A DNA stretch of 55,068 nt. Origin: an uncultured Chloroflexota bacterium (GTDB lineage Bacteria > Chloroflexota > Chloroflexia > Chloroflexales > Roseiflexaceae). Positions 20,001 through 31,100 of this stretch are shown here, piece after piece. The notes below the pieces were generated by a model. It made no database searches, was not told the origin of the DNA, and saw nothing but the letters and a program-made list of their open reading frames with translations. The stretch is from assembly GCA_937876225.1 (NCBI GenBank), contig CALFIC010000017.1, positions 1 to 55,068 of the forward strand, read 5' to 3'. Made by a program: the position numbers and the translations under genes. Numbering within the stretch: the stretch's first letter is position 1; each line of letters opens with the position of its first letter.

Positions 20001-21804
20001 CGTGGGTGTGGCGGGTCCTTACCTGTGCACCGCGCCGTCGGCGTGCCCGCAAAGCGACCCCAACGGGGTGCGCCAACGGGCGGCCCGCTTTGCGGCAGCG
20101 AATGGCGACGAATTAACCAGTACCAGCAAATTGACATTGTCTGGCACCTCGTTTACGGTGAGCTATTGGATGCGCCGTGACCGCATCAATACCAATGATG
20201 TGGCATTGAGTCTGGGGACGCCCGCAATCCGTACGTTTTTGAGTATGGGATTTGATAGCGAAAACCGCGCTTACTGTAGTTTCTACGGGGATGATTTACG
20301 CAGTACGAGCTGGTATACCGACAACGATTGGCATCACTACGCCTGTACCTTCGACAAAACAACCTTGATCCGCCAGCTCTATCGTGATGGCATATTGGTT
20401 GCCCAAGACGTCGCGAGTGGGGCGTTTACGGCGCCGGCAGCGTCACTCGTGCTTGGTCGCCGCAGCGACAATGCCAGTGGTTTGGTGGGCAGCCTCGACG
20501 ATGTGGTCATCCACAAAGTAGCCTTAACGAGCACTCAACTGCAAAACTATCCCAACCTGCCGAGTACGGACCGCATCGCCGACATTGGTTTTGATGACAT
20601 CACGTTGCAGAGCAATGCCCCCAATCGCACCCGCTTGGGATGTCTGGTAGCGGTGCCTTGTCCTAACGTGGTATTTGATAGTCACGACGCACAGGCATTG
20701 TTTTTCACTGGTAGTGAACAACTGCAAAGTAGTGATACGCCGGTGTTGACCAACGGCTTCACGGTGGCCTATTGGGCCAAACGCACCGCCAGTAGTGCCA
20801 GCACTGTCGTCATGCATGGCACGACGATCGCCAAACGTTTTAGTGCGGGATTTAATGTCGACAACACGCCATATTGTGCGATTGGCACCACCAAAATCAG
20901 TGGAACGACCCCGAGCGATACCAATTGGCATCTATATGTCTGTGTGTTTGATAAAGCTGCCGGGAAATTGGGCTTGTCCGTCGACGCCCAACTCCCCCAA
21001 CTCATCACCGCCACCTATGGTGACAGTGGCGCCGTGCTGGTCGGGCGGGCTCCTGAACCCAATACTGGCTTTCGTGGGTATGTTGATGATCTGGTGATTG
21101 TGGGGATGCCGTTGTCGCATGCGGCGATTGGGCAATTGTACAACAGTACCAATCCGGTGAGTCTCGTGTTGACTGCCACCCGTAATCCGGCATTGCCGTC
21201 ATTGACTAGATCCCCGACTTTTACGACGGTGCCATCGATGACCCCACTGCCAACTATATTCAAAACCAAAACGGCGCTGGCAGCCACCCAAACCATGTCT
21301 ATCTTGTACATTACTGCTACCAATACGCCGAGCCGCACCTGGACAGCGACCATCACCACTACACCCAGCAAAACGTTCACCAATACCCGTACGCTGACCC
21401 GTACCGCGACGGCTACGATTACGCTCACCCCTACGGCCTCGAACAGCCCTACGATTACGCCGACTCCTACGATTACGTTGACTTTTACCATAACCAACAC
21501 GGCGACGGCTACTCCCAACAACGGGATTACCTATACGCCGTCAAATACCCGCACGCCGTTTATGTTGACGCGTACGATGCTGGCCCGTCAAAGCCCCACT
21601 TTTTTTGCACAAACCCGCACGGCTACTTGGTTTGCCGTCCGTGCTAGCCAAACGAGTGCGGCAGTGACCCAAACTGCTATCCCGACGGCTACCTACCAAG
21701 CCCGTTTGACGCAGACCGCCGCCGTGATTCAAACCTTGACTGCCTACCCAGTCCCGGCCAGCCCGACCCGCTCGAATACCCCCTACCCCTCGCCCAAACG
21801 TTAG
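17047..21804 (+). CDS. Secreted RCC1-repeat/LamG protein with Thr-rich tail, copy 1
   Basis: 1,585 codons, starting 8 bases after the giant gene and so almost certainly co-transcribed. Residues 1 to about 28 are a signal peptide (MMKQ, then a hydrophobic stretch ending near AAT). RCC1 repeats follow in two blocks (about residues 50-640 and 670-935), recognisable by recurring AWGDN..GQ, VP..L and AAG..HS.AL elements; they should fold into beta-propellers. Two LamG-like jelly-roll domains follow (about 969-1172 and 1175-1375), each with a D-N-W-H-H-Y or similar core strand. The last 210 residues are a Thr/Ser/Pro-rich low-complexity tail, probably extended and possibly glycosylated. No anchor or enzyme motif was found. 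The pairing suggests it binds to, or works beside, the giant protein, which ends in the same RCC1 fold; that is inference. Confidence 0.88.
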   Translation: MMKQHITIAIIATFIISIVIGVAQVAATSNRIIALPTPQRQALQVSGQVTPWGVAADGLHDLPADVTSNIRQIAMGAHHALALTTSGTVVGWGINLKGELTIPITLADVIQVSVGISHSVALKRDGSVVLWGDAASNSVTPATTVPNDVVQIAAGDRHTVLLRSNGTVVVTGVASQRTIPSDLTGKTIVAVAAGSDSSLALDNTGTLYQWGGPTIPTLVTSDVMAIFARGTIYGAVRSNGDLIVWGSPVADLTPTAPATSIDSATTGCPCLRFPNMSGVQDVAVAQWGIALEQRSGLVLALPYSGASVPSDVPARALQLGMHPSSTTGLVLQLLNPPPIPVTNTAIPQLSIRLPQEFNTIGKVSVWGGSSAIRTIPSNAQNSVIQVAAGSGHIVALRSDSVVVAWGDNDAGQRTVPASLTIVRPLTDPLRVVAVAAGANFSLALQANGTVVAWGDNTYGQRSVPPTLTDVVQITAGMRHALALRKNGTIVGWGDNSFGQTTIPPVLGVAKISAAGWHSTALLYNNTAVAWGRNDSGQTNLPMLTNVVDVVASHGTTVELLADGSVVVTGDASFGQKSSPTGIFQRIGAGNCHILAVDNRGQVVGWGLNADGQTTAPSTLLNPFMVVGGGDFSVALAADIVSNPTATPTASATAVVNIPLVPTFAPLTAYSGYRAWGLGGIPALTDSDISSVAITSDTIAVVHRDNTLTLNQSGSPTTLPGPVTTNVQSVGVGTGFGAVLKRDHTVSLWGTAPTIPAVINRNINEIAVNGAHLLLLNASGQVWSNQFDTRSSLAMRHIAAGPDYAVAIGENGQPYVWAQNNDEGLQTFPPAATTLVEVAAGSYHIVALRADGRVVAWGAATHDVGQADVPYRALSNVVAIAAGAQFSIALRDDGSLVAWGDVPAGTTSQLSNLGADRNVVALTAGAGAVVAFTKGAVVVGTPMPTRIPSSTPVRIPSVTPRIFDSVLLSNQLGWYTMGDTAQTLQYVGVAGPYLCTAPSACPQSDPNGVRQRAARFAAANGDELTSTSKLTLSGTSFTVSYWMRRDRINTNDVALSLGTPAIRTFLSMGFDSENRAYCSFYGDDLRSTSWYTDNDWHHYACTFDKTTLIRQLYRDGILVAQDVASGAFTAPAASLVLGRRSDNASGLVGSLDDVVIHKVALTSTQLQNYPNLPSTDRIADIGFDDITLQSNAPNRTRLGCLVAVPCPNVVFDSHDAQALFFTGSEQLQSSDTPVLTNGFTVAYWAKRTASSASTVVMHGTTIAKRFSAGFNVDNTPYCAIGTTKISGTTPSDTNWHLYVCVFDKAAGKLGLSVDAQLPQLITATYGDSGAVLVGRAPEPNTGFRGYVDDLVIVGMPLSHAAIGQLYNSTNPVSLVLTATRNPALPSLTRSPTFTTVPSMTPLPTIFKTKTALAATQTMSILYITATNTPSRTWTATITTTPSKTFTNTRTLTRTATATITLTPTASNSPTITPTPTITLTFTITNTATATPNNGITYTPSNTRTPFMLTRTMLARQSPTFFAQTRTATWFAVRASQTSAAVTQTAIPTATYQARLTQTAAVIQTLTAYPVPASPTRSNTPYPSPKR

Positions 21805-21808
21805 CCTC

Positions 21809-21859
21809 CCCCACACAATCCCCCATCCTGCACGGAGCGTGATGGGGGATTGTGTGGGG
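21809..21859 (+). terminator. Strong intrinsic-type terminator hairpin after cassette copy 1
   Basis: Perfect 19-bp inverted repeat: CCCCACACAATCCCCCATC at 21809-21827 and its exact complement at 21841-21859, with a 13-base loop. It starts 4 bases after the RCC1-gene stop. The run after the stem (ATAAAATACTT) is not a clean T tract, so it could also act as a transcript-stabilising or bidirectional element. Confidence 0.78.
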
Positions 21860-22127
21860 ATAAAATACTTCACATATACAAACAACATTACTATGATGCG
21901 ACTCTTATTGATGAGTATGGATGTAAATATACTGACAATTAAATAGGACTATAGGTTGATTTTATGGCATTTTTTCTGTGAAAAATGAAAGAATAACCGT
22001 ACACATTATGCTTGAGAAATGAGGTTTTATATATAACGACAGTTAAATATTTAGAAATAGTAAATGATTGACAAAGTAATAATTAAAATCTACAATTTAT
22101 GCACAGAAGAATTAACGTGAGAATAAT
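21860..22127. other. AT-rich intergenic region before cassette copy 2
   Basis: No gene is seen between the terminator of copy 1 and the start of copy 2. The stretch is strongly AT-rich and carries the likely promoter of the second cassette near its right end. Nothing else in it could be assigned. Confidence 0.7.
22068..22096 (+). promoter_or_regulatory. Sigma-70-type promoter of cassette copy 2
   Basis: A perfect -35 TTGACA (22068-22073), exactly 17 bases of AT-rich spacer, then -10 TACAAT (22091-22096). Transcription would start near 22103 and give a leader of about 25 bases before ATG 22128. It is the best promoter match in the window. Confidence 0.75.
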
Positions 22128-25100
22128 ATGCTAAAGTTTCGTTTTCGTATTGCATGGCTATATTTGGCAATATTGATAATCATAATGCTCATTGGCTACA
22201 CCCTCGTTGGTATTGTAAATAATTTATCTCCTGCAAGCCAAGCCAAAAATGCCTGGGAAATGGCCAAGTTGAGTGGTAGTTATTCGTTTCGCACAGATAT
22301 TGACCAGCGGACTGCTCCGGTGCCAAATATTGCGAATTATGGGCGTCCCGCCCAACATACGCAATTACGCATCGAGGGACGGACAGACGAAGCGACGCAA
22401 TCTGCAGAATTAACCTTGACCAATATCACGCCTAGCGGCGAATCGCATATGTACATCCGGCGGGTGCATGGGCGTACCTATGTGATGCGTGACGATGGCA
22501 CCTGGCAATCAACACCCACTGATGCACTCGTCGGGCAATTGAGTGGGTTGACCTATTTGGCTGGCATGAAGGATGTGCGTGTACAAGGGGCCGCAGGATA
22601 TGTGTTTGGTTTTGATGGCAACGCATTTACCGATCATATGCAACGCTTACTCCATATGGATGCACTGCACGGGATTACCTACAACGACCAAACATATCAG
22701 GCCGCCCAGTCCGAACAATTGCGGTTGAGTAGTGGCAATGGCCAATTACACATTGATTCCCAAGGACTGCCCAAGCAATTGGCGCTCCAACTGCTTTTAC
22801 CGCAAACGGTGCGTGAGACGGCGACGAATCTCGATATTCGCATGGAGTTTTTTGGGTATGCCCGGACGGGGCTCGAGCTACGGGCATTGTGGAATCAGCC
22901 CTTGTTTGTGCTGAGTCGATATGTGGGCATCGATGCATCCAGCTTGCGGAGCTGGCTGATGGTGGCGTTGAGTTTGGCCGCAGTATTGCTCTTGGTTTCT
23001 ATTATTCAGTTGTTTGGGCGGCGGATGTATTTGCCGGTGACCATGCTAGTGGTGGCGATGACTATTTATCAGCCATTTAGCAATATCCCGGTGACAAAGG
23101 CTGCAACGACCGCATCCAACCAGCCCACAACGCCAGCGCCACCACTGAGCACCCCCAAGGTGTTTAATCCGCTTGTCGCACCCCTAAATCAACCCATGGG
23201 CATTGCCCTGCCGGCTGCTGGTGTGACGAGCCCAAGTAACATGCAAGTCATCCCTGCGGGGAGATTGCGTGTGGTAGAAGCTGGGACAAATACTGATTGT
23301 AGTGCGCTAGTTGAAGCCGATAAAACTGCCGATACTGACAGTGATGGCCTTACCAACGATCAAGAATGTATCTATGGCACATCGCTTACGAATGCTGACA
23401 CTGATAGTGATGGCCTAACTGACCTACAAGAAATCCGACTCGGAACGCAGCCTACCCACCAAGATACCGATAATGACGGATTGTCAGACTATATAGAAGT
23501 CACCGCCCCTACAATAATTGATGGGAATAAATATTATTCGTCACCGTTTGTAAACGACACCAATGGAGATGGGTTTAGTGATGGGGTGGAATGTGCAGAA
23601 CGCTTGAAAAGCGCAACCCCAACCGCCGCGTGTTATGACACTGATAATGACAAAATCCCCAACTTCCTTGATAACGACGACGACAATGATGGCGTACCAG
23701 ATAATACTGATTTGACTCCACTCAACAACAGCACCGCTGTGTATAGTGATGCAAATCCATATGGATTGGTCATCAATGGCTTGCCAGCCAACAACAAACC
23801 GGTGACGCTCGAGCTACAAATCCGCCCCACCGATGCAAAATTACTGTATGCCAATAATGCGATTTTGGACTGGCCAGGCAACGATAAAAACGGACGGATT
23901 CAACGGACAACGGACACCACATTTGCGAATACGACCAGTACGGATATTGTGACTCCAACGGGGAGCATCAATCCACTTGCAAATGACACTGCGTCGCAAA
24001 ACGGCGATATCAAGGTTACTGCACTCCTCGAAATCCAGATTGATATTAGTAATGTGAGCAACGGTGATTATGGGAATTTGCCCGTATTGCCATGTAAGTC
24101 GACCAATACGTGTGCTGCCGATCAATCGCTCCGTCCGAGTTGGGTTGACACTACCAAACTTGCCCCATATGGAATTAGTGTGGGGTGGAGTTACGATACT
24201 GACGGTATATCAAATACCAATGAATTGACGTTGAATGTGCCACTCTCTACGGTTACCGATGATAGTGGTACCGCAGTCGCCTATGACGCGATTATGTATT
24301 ATGCCAATAACCATGCGTGGGGGACATCCCATAAATATCGTTTGCAGTGGTTGATTTCATCACTCCAAAATCAATGTACCGACACGAGTGCAGCCTGTGA
24401 CGACAGCAACCGCGTCGAAAAAATAAGCCGCGTGCATTCATACTATAGCGATTGGAAGTTGGCGGGGATTACTGCAACCGAGCAGAGTGGCGTAGATGCC
24501 GCAATTATCTACGAAGACACCAGTAAATCTGTAGTGAACAATCCCACTCAACGCCGTTTGAGCATTGCCCAAATCACTAAAGCATTGCAAATGCATTATC
24601 TCAATACGCCCTATTTAAATGTGACGGATAGTAACCCGCAGAAATCAATTGCGGGAATGTTTAATAATAACGCCAATACAAACATCTATGGCATCGATGG
24701 CACTGCCACGAAAGTATATACGACGAGTTACTCCACCGATAAAGACTTTATCAAAATCTTGGCAGAAGTGCCAAAATTGCTCAATGCGAATTTGTGTGCA
24801 ACAAAAAATCAAGTCAACTGTAGCATTGTGAATGGCGTCAACACCCCCAATGCGACGGCCATGACTGCGTGTCAAAACGATACCTCGGTGATTTGTCGCC
24901 CGGGTATGATTGTGATGAACGAAGTGCGCAGCCGGCGGGCAACATTCGATAATACTACCACCCAGTTGGCGTTTTCGAGTGATATTGTTGTTGGTGCGTC
25001 ACGCATGTTTTATGGTCAGATGTTTACGGTGAGTGATGGGCAGTGGAAGGCATTTAGCCAGAGTGATTTGGTGAATGAAATTGCCATTGCAGAGGCGAAT

Positions 25101-28100
25101 ATTCCAGCCCCAACAGCAGCGCCTGACACAACGCTCACGTTGTCCACATGGCAAACCTATTTCCGATTATTTATTCAGAGTTATATTGCCTCCTTTGCGC
25201 AGACCAATATTGCCATATTTATGCAAGGTACTGCAGACGCTCTCGCAAATAATCCACCAAGTAATCAGGTGGCTTCTGCAAATATCACGTGGGATAACGA
25301 AATTGTACAGTTGTGGCGTGTGTGGGGGACGATTATTGAACAAAGTACGAACGAGGACCCTCCCAATCAAACACAAATGGATAATACCGGTTATGCATCA
25401 AATAGCGGATCAAAAATTGTAGATATCATCAAAACCGTTGCGGAGTTTAATGCTGAAGCAGAAAATAAATTTGGTGTAAATAAGGAAACTGCGATTGCCG
25501 GGTTAGGGATCGCGGTGGCGATGGCCTCTATGGCTATTTCTATTGCACAATTGAGTGGGTCATTGACATCGGATGAAGATAAGCTCATTATTAACAACAC
25601 CTTGGGGGGAGCTAGTTTAGCACTAGGGCTTTTTGCGCTTTATGAAGCTGTAAATGCGTACCGTGCCGTGACCACTGTGGCGACTACGGCAAGTGCTGCT
25701 GCGACCACCACGGCTACCACGGCTACTGCAGTAAATGCCGCGGCAAAAACCACCACGACCGCGGCAAAATTTGCCAAGGCATGTGCGATTGTGGGGGCTA
25801 TCATCGCCGTTGCGGCGACATGGGTTGTTGCGGGATTTGCGATTGCCAATGCCAAATTTGCCTATCAAATTGTGAATGCCGTAGCCTCGGCGATTGGCAT
25901 GACAATTGCGATTGTCGTATTAGCCGTGATTAGTTTTATTCCGGTGATTGGCCAAGTAATTGCAGCGGTTGTGGCGGTGATCGACGGTATTGCGGCAATT
26001 GCCTGTGCAAATTTATCGACACGCCAGCTACGGAGCACTGCCGCCCAATGGCTGTGTGGCGGGATTACTGGACTGTTAGCCAACTTCTTTACTTTTTCCA
26101 AAACATCCGTACTGGTTGATTCGGATGATATTTATTCGCATTATCGCAAAATTGAAGACAATTCAGCGCTCCAACATAAAATACAAGGATATGTAAAGGA
26201 TAATGCCTTTGACTATACGCTGAAAGTCACCGATCACATCGCAAAAATGCCCTTTCCAGCCGCTTGGCAAGCGGTGTTTTATTTTTGGCAGTGGAATGAT
26301 GATATCCGAAAAACATCATATCGCTATGCATTGGGAACAAGTGATGTCGATTTGCGTGGTTCATTTGATGTAGGTAGCGACTTTAACAATTGGGTTGCAG
26401 ATAATGACACAATCGTCACTGATGACGAAACCTATACCTATACCTATAAAAAAGATGTTAATTTAATGGTGCGTCAACCATTTGCGACAACAGGTATCAA
26501 TCAAAAATTACCAGATTTGTATCTTTCGAAAGCCTATAAAGTCCGTGAGCAGGTTTGCTTTACCATCCCGCTATTTTTGCTGTTTTTTGTGATACCTATC
26601 CCGGTCTGTTATTTACGCACGCATGATGCCAAAGAAAGTGGACTCGCAGTATATGAATCGGATAGTGTGATTAATGATATTTTCCCGACCACCATGAATG
26701 GCTTTATGACGATGAAGCCTGGTACGGCGACGGGACGGTATACATTTGCCTGGAATGATACTGCAAATTCCATCAAATTCCCCGATTTTGTTGATGCGGA
26801 TAATGATGGCTTGACTGCCGCAACCGAAGTAGATATTGGCAGTCGCGATGATTTGTTTGATACCGATGGCGACGGGATTAGTGATAACCGTGAAAAATTA
26901 CTCCAGACCTCACCGACAACTGTCGATACTGATGGCGACGGCTTGAATGATTATCAGGAACTACAATATGGCACTGATCCCAACAAAACCGATACTGACG
27001 GCGATGGCTTGCGTGATGGTGAAGAAATCGTCCGTGTCGAATGCACGTCTGTAGGAGTGAATTGTCATCGGGTGGGTGGCTGGGATGTCACCTACTTCAT
27101 TGAAAACCGTGGTACGCCCCAATCCAATCCATTGGTGACGTGGGTGCAATCAGATCCCCTCAATCCAGATGCAGATAATGATGGGCTCATCGATTTACGT
27201 GAGCGGATTCTCGGGACGAGTCCTTTCGCCAAAAACAGCCCCGATATCGTGGGATTTGAGGATGTCAAGATCCACGACGCCTTATCAGCGCAGATGTTGT
27301 TGAATTTCGAAGATTCCACTGGTTCCCGCCTGATTACCACGGCAAATGGCACCGATAATGCGCCGGTGAGTTGTAGTAATAATATAACGGTAGTGGCTGA
27401 TACCATCGATAGTCGGGCGACCAATTCTGCCACTTTTGGGACAGGTGGCTGTGTGGTGACCAATAGCGCCCCAGCGACGCAATTTAGTGTGGCGATGTGG
27501 GTCAAGTTTGCCACCGCAAACAGTGCGTATTTTTTCCAATCCAATAATATCAATCTCAATGTTGGCCCAGTGCCTGCATCACCACGCGCAAATACGGTTG
27601 CGTTGAGTAGCAGTGCTGTTTGGACGCATATTGCCGTGGTTTATGACGGTGAATTTTATATCATTTATCAAAATGGTGTTGAAACCACTCGTTATCGTGG
27701 CAGCGCCTATAGTACATTAGGTGACATAACGATTGGTGCAAGTGGGGTGAGCCTCGACGATGTGGCGGTGTTTGGTACGGCACTTACCCCCAGTGAAGTA
27801 TTGAGTGCCAAGCGGGCTGTTTTGTATCAATCCCGCAAAACGGATATGGTACTGCGTCCAGGAGATCGTATTAGTACGCGCACGACGATTAGAAACAAAT
27901 TACTTGGTCGTAATTTGAAAGGGTTAGCTTTTTATTCGGTGATGGGATCGCACACGCCGGTCCCCAATAGTAATCTACAAAGTTTCGCAGTGGCTGCCGA
28001 TGCAACCACCCAATCCGAAACAACCTTCCTCGTCCCAGGGACATTGTTGCCGGGCACGGGAAATAGTGTATATGCCCAAGGATGTGTTTTCTCGCATAAT

Positions 28101-31100
28101 CAGCTCTGTCTAAAACTCGACGATACGGTGGCAGGGACTGCCAAGTCGTTTAGTGATTTGTCTGCCAATAGCTATTCCATTCGCTGTGATAGTGCCGATG
28201 CCGGTAGTACGACGTGTCCGATTCTGAGCGATGGGGCATGGGATTTTCCGACAAATTCAGTCGCACGATTACAATTACCCACGTCAATTACCCAAGAATT
28301 ATCAAGTCACGAATTTAGCGTGGGGATGTGGGTCAAGCTAACTGCCCCTCAGATTATCGCAACGCGGAGCTTGTTGAGTAGTACCGGTTTGCGATTGGGT
28401 TTGACCAATAATGTGCCGAGTTTTGGGGCGGCTAATACTTTATCTGGTGGTTCTGCAATCACGGATCAAACGTGGCATCACCTTGCGTATCGCCTGCAGA
28501 ACAATCGGCGTGCGATCTATGTTGATGGTATCCAGGTCGCCCGCGATAGTGCGGCCATTGATGCAGTGACGTTGTCAACGGCAAATCCGCTCTATTTGGG
28601 TGCTGATAGTAGCAATAATCAAGCCGGTGCTTCGATTCGGGATGTACAGATCTATGCGACAGCCTTGACTGACACGCAAATGGCGGCGTGGGGGCGTAAT
28701 TGCGATGACCCCTTGCTGGTGACCTGTATCAATCCCCAAAGTGAAACGGTTGATGCTTCGGTGTATGGTGGTGACCAGCAGCTTGGCATCACATATGCAA
28801 GTAATGCCTATACCTTTACTGCGGGATACGTCAACCTCTTCAACAACCACAATTTCACATTGTTGGGGAAATTTACGGCTACGGATGCCTGTAACAATCA
28901 AATAGTATTCCAAGCCACAGCCAATGCCGGGCAACAACTTGTCATTACATACAATCGTAAGGACGGCTTCGCATATAATCCCTGCCGAGTCCAAGTGAAA
29001 TATGCCAATTGGATTGAGCCGTTGTCTACGACGTTGCTTGCCAACCATACGTATGTGATAGTGCTTACCAATCAGGTTGATCAAGATGTAAAAGGTGCCA
29101 TTTACGACGATACGAGTAGTACGCCATCGTCGAGTTTCACTCATGCCGTGAGTCTAGCAACGGGAAATACATTAACCAGCGTCGTTGATCCCATCACCGT
29201 ACCAGCCGGTGGACTCAGTCATGTCCGATTGTATGCAGACGCGATTGCAGACACGACAGCGGCCGCCATGGCAGGGTATCTGCTGAACAATCAGCCGAGT
29301 ACGGCTATGCAACAGCCGCCGCGGAGTGATACGTTGACGGTGCGGAGCGAGGCCCGGGCAAAGGTTATCCAGACGGATACAAACTTTGAACGTGATCCAT
29401 TAGGGAGTTCGAGTGATTTCCAATTGGCGTTTGATGAGCCGGCCTTGGCGACGACCTTTCAGGATGTGATTTCCACCACTAAGCAATTTAGTTGTGTCAC
29501 TGCCCCATGTCCACAATCGGGTGTGCTAGGGGTGACGGGGAATAGTCTGCTATTTGTCAATACGGTGGCGAAGCAGTACGTATCAAGTAATAATGCCCAG
29601 TTGGATTTTTTCAATAAAGATCTCACGATGGATTTTTGGATAAAACCACTAGCGTATGGTGCGGCACTCGTCAATAATCAACGACTTGAAGTACTTGTTG
29701 ATGCGGATGGCTATATCACGCTCAAACATGCGTATTGGGAAGCACGTCCTAATCAATCGACATTTCGCTGGCCAAATACCGCACTAAAAAGTGCTATTCC
29801 CGTGCGATTGGGACAATGGACACGGGTGACGGTAAATATAGAAAAGTCAAACCAACAAACAGATGTTACTGAATCGATTGCCATTAATGGCGCAAACTTG
29901 GTGACGCGTGACGTGGCGAGCAGTGCATATACGTCGCAAACACGTACTCAGAATTCAGAATTTTTGTTAATGAACCTCGGCTATGACTATCACGGGTATA
30001 TCGACAACGTGACGCTATCCAATGATATGGCGTCGCCGAGTGCGATTAGTAGTCGCCCATTGACGGTGGCTCCCTCATGGGATTTACGGTTTGAAGATTA
30101 CCTGTCTACCACCAGTATCATGACGGATAGCAAAGGTGTGACCAAATCGGTCACGCTTGGCTCCGTGATTTTGCCCGAAAACAATAGTACCCGTAGCGGG
30201 ATTGCCCGCTATCAGGCGGCGGCATCGTGTATCGGGATTACGGCATTACCATGGGCTGCCTGCCCGATTGTCGATGTAGTCGGCCTAGCAGGTTTGGCTA
30301 CGACATTTAATGGCACCAATACACTACTCAAAGTGGCCAATCCGCAGTCGATTATGGATAGCATCAAAAATGGTGGCACCGTACAACTTATCCTCAACCC
30401 ACAAAACCAGGACAGTGTGGGTACGGTGCTGGCATATGGTGACTGGGCAAATGATGCCACGAACGGCCTGAAAGTCACGGTGGGCACCGATAGCAAAGTG
30501 ACCGTGCAAATCGGGAGTAACAGTTATACGCCAGATACCGCGCTAGTACCCACTTGGAATGTGATTTCGTTTAATTTTGGTGCAAGTGGTTTTACGTACT
30601 ATCAAAACGGCAATAAAGAAACGAACTTTACTGCTGGCAGTGCGTCACGCACGAGTAGTGTGTCGTTTAGTACAAACGCGAGTTGGCAAATGTATTTGGG
30701 GGGCAATCCGAGTGCCGCCAAACTGACGAGTAGTGCAAGTAATTTATTTAAAGGTGGCATTGACGACATCAGCTTCTTCCCAGAGGCACTACCGAGTTAT
30801 TTGATGTTTCAATCGGCCCGTTTACAATCGGCACTGGGGATGGTCAAAAAAGAATTGGGAAGCTTTACCGTTGATGCTGATGCGCCGACAGCGGTCATTT
30901 CGAATCCGGAATATGCATCTGCCAACGGTATGCAATTCTTGGTCGATACGAGTGATACGACGTCGTTGATTGATGCGTTGAAGGTCAACATTGTCAAATC
31001 CACCGAACCAAGTTCGAGTGTATTGCTTACGAGTGTACCTATTTGTAGTGAACAACCGGTGAATGACCCGCGCAATGTAACCTATTGTCCGTTTGAATCC

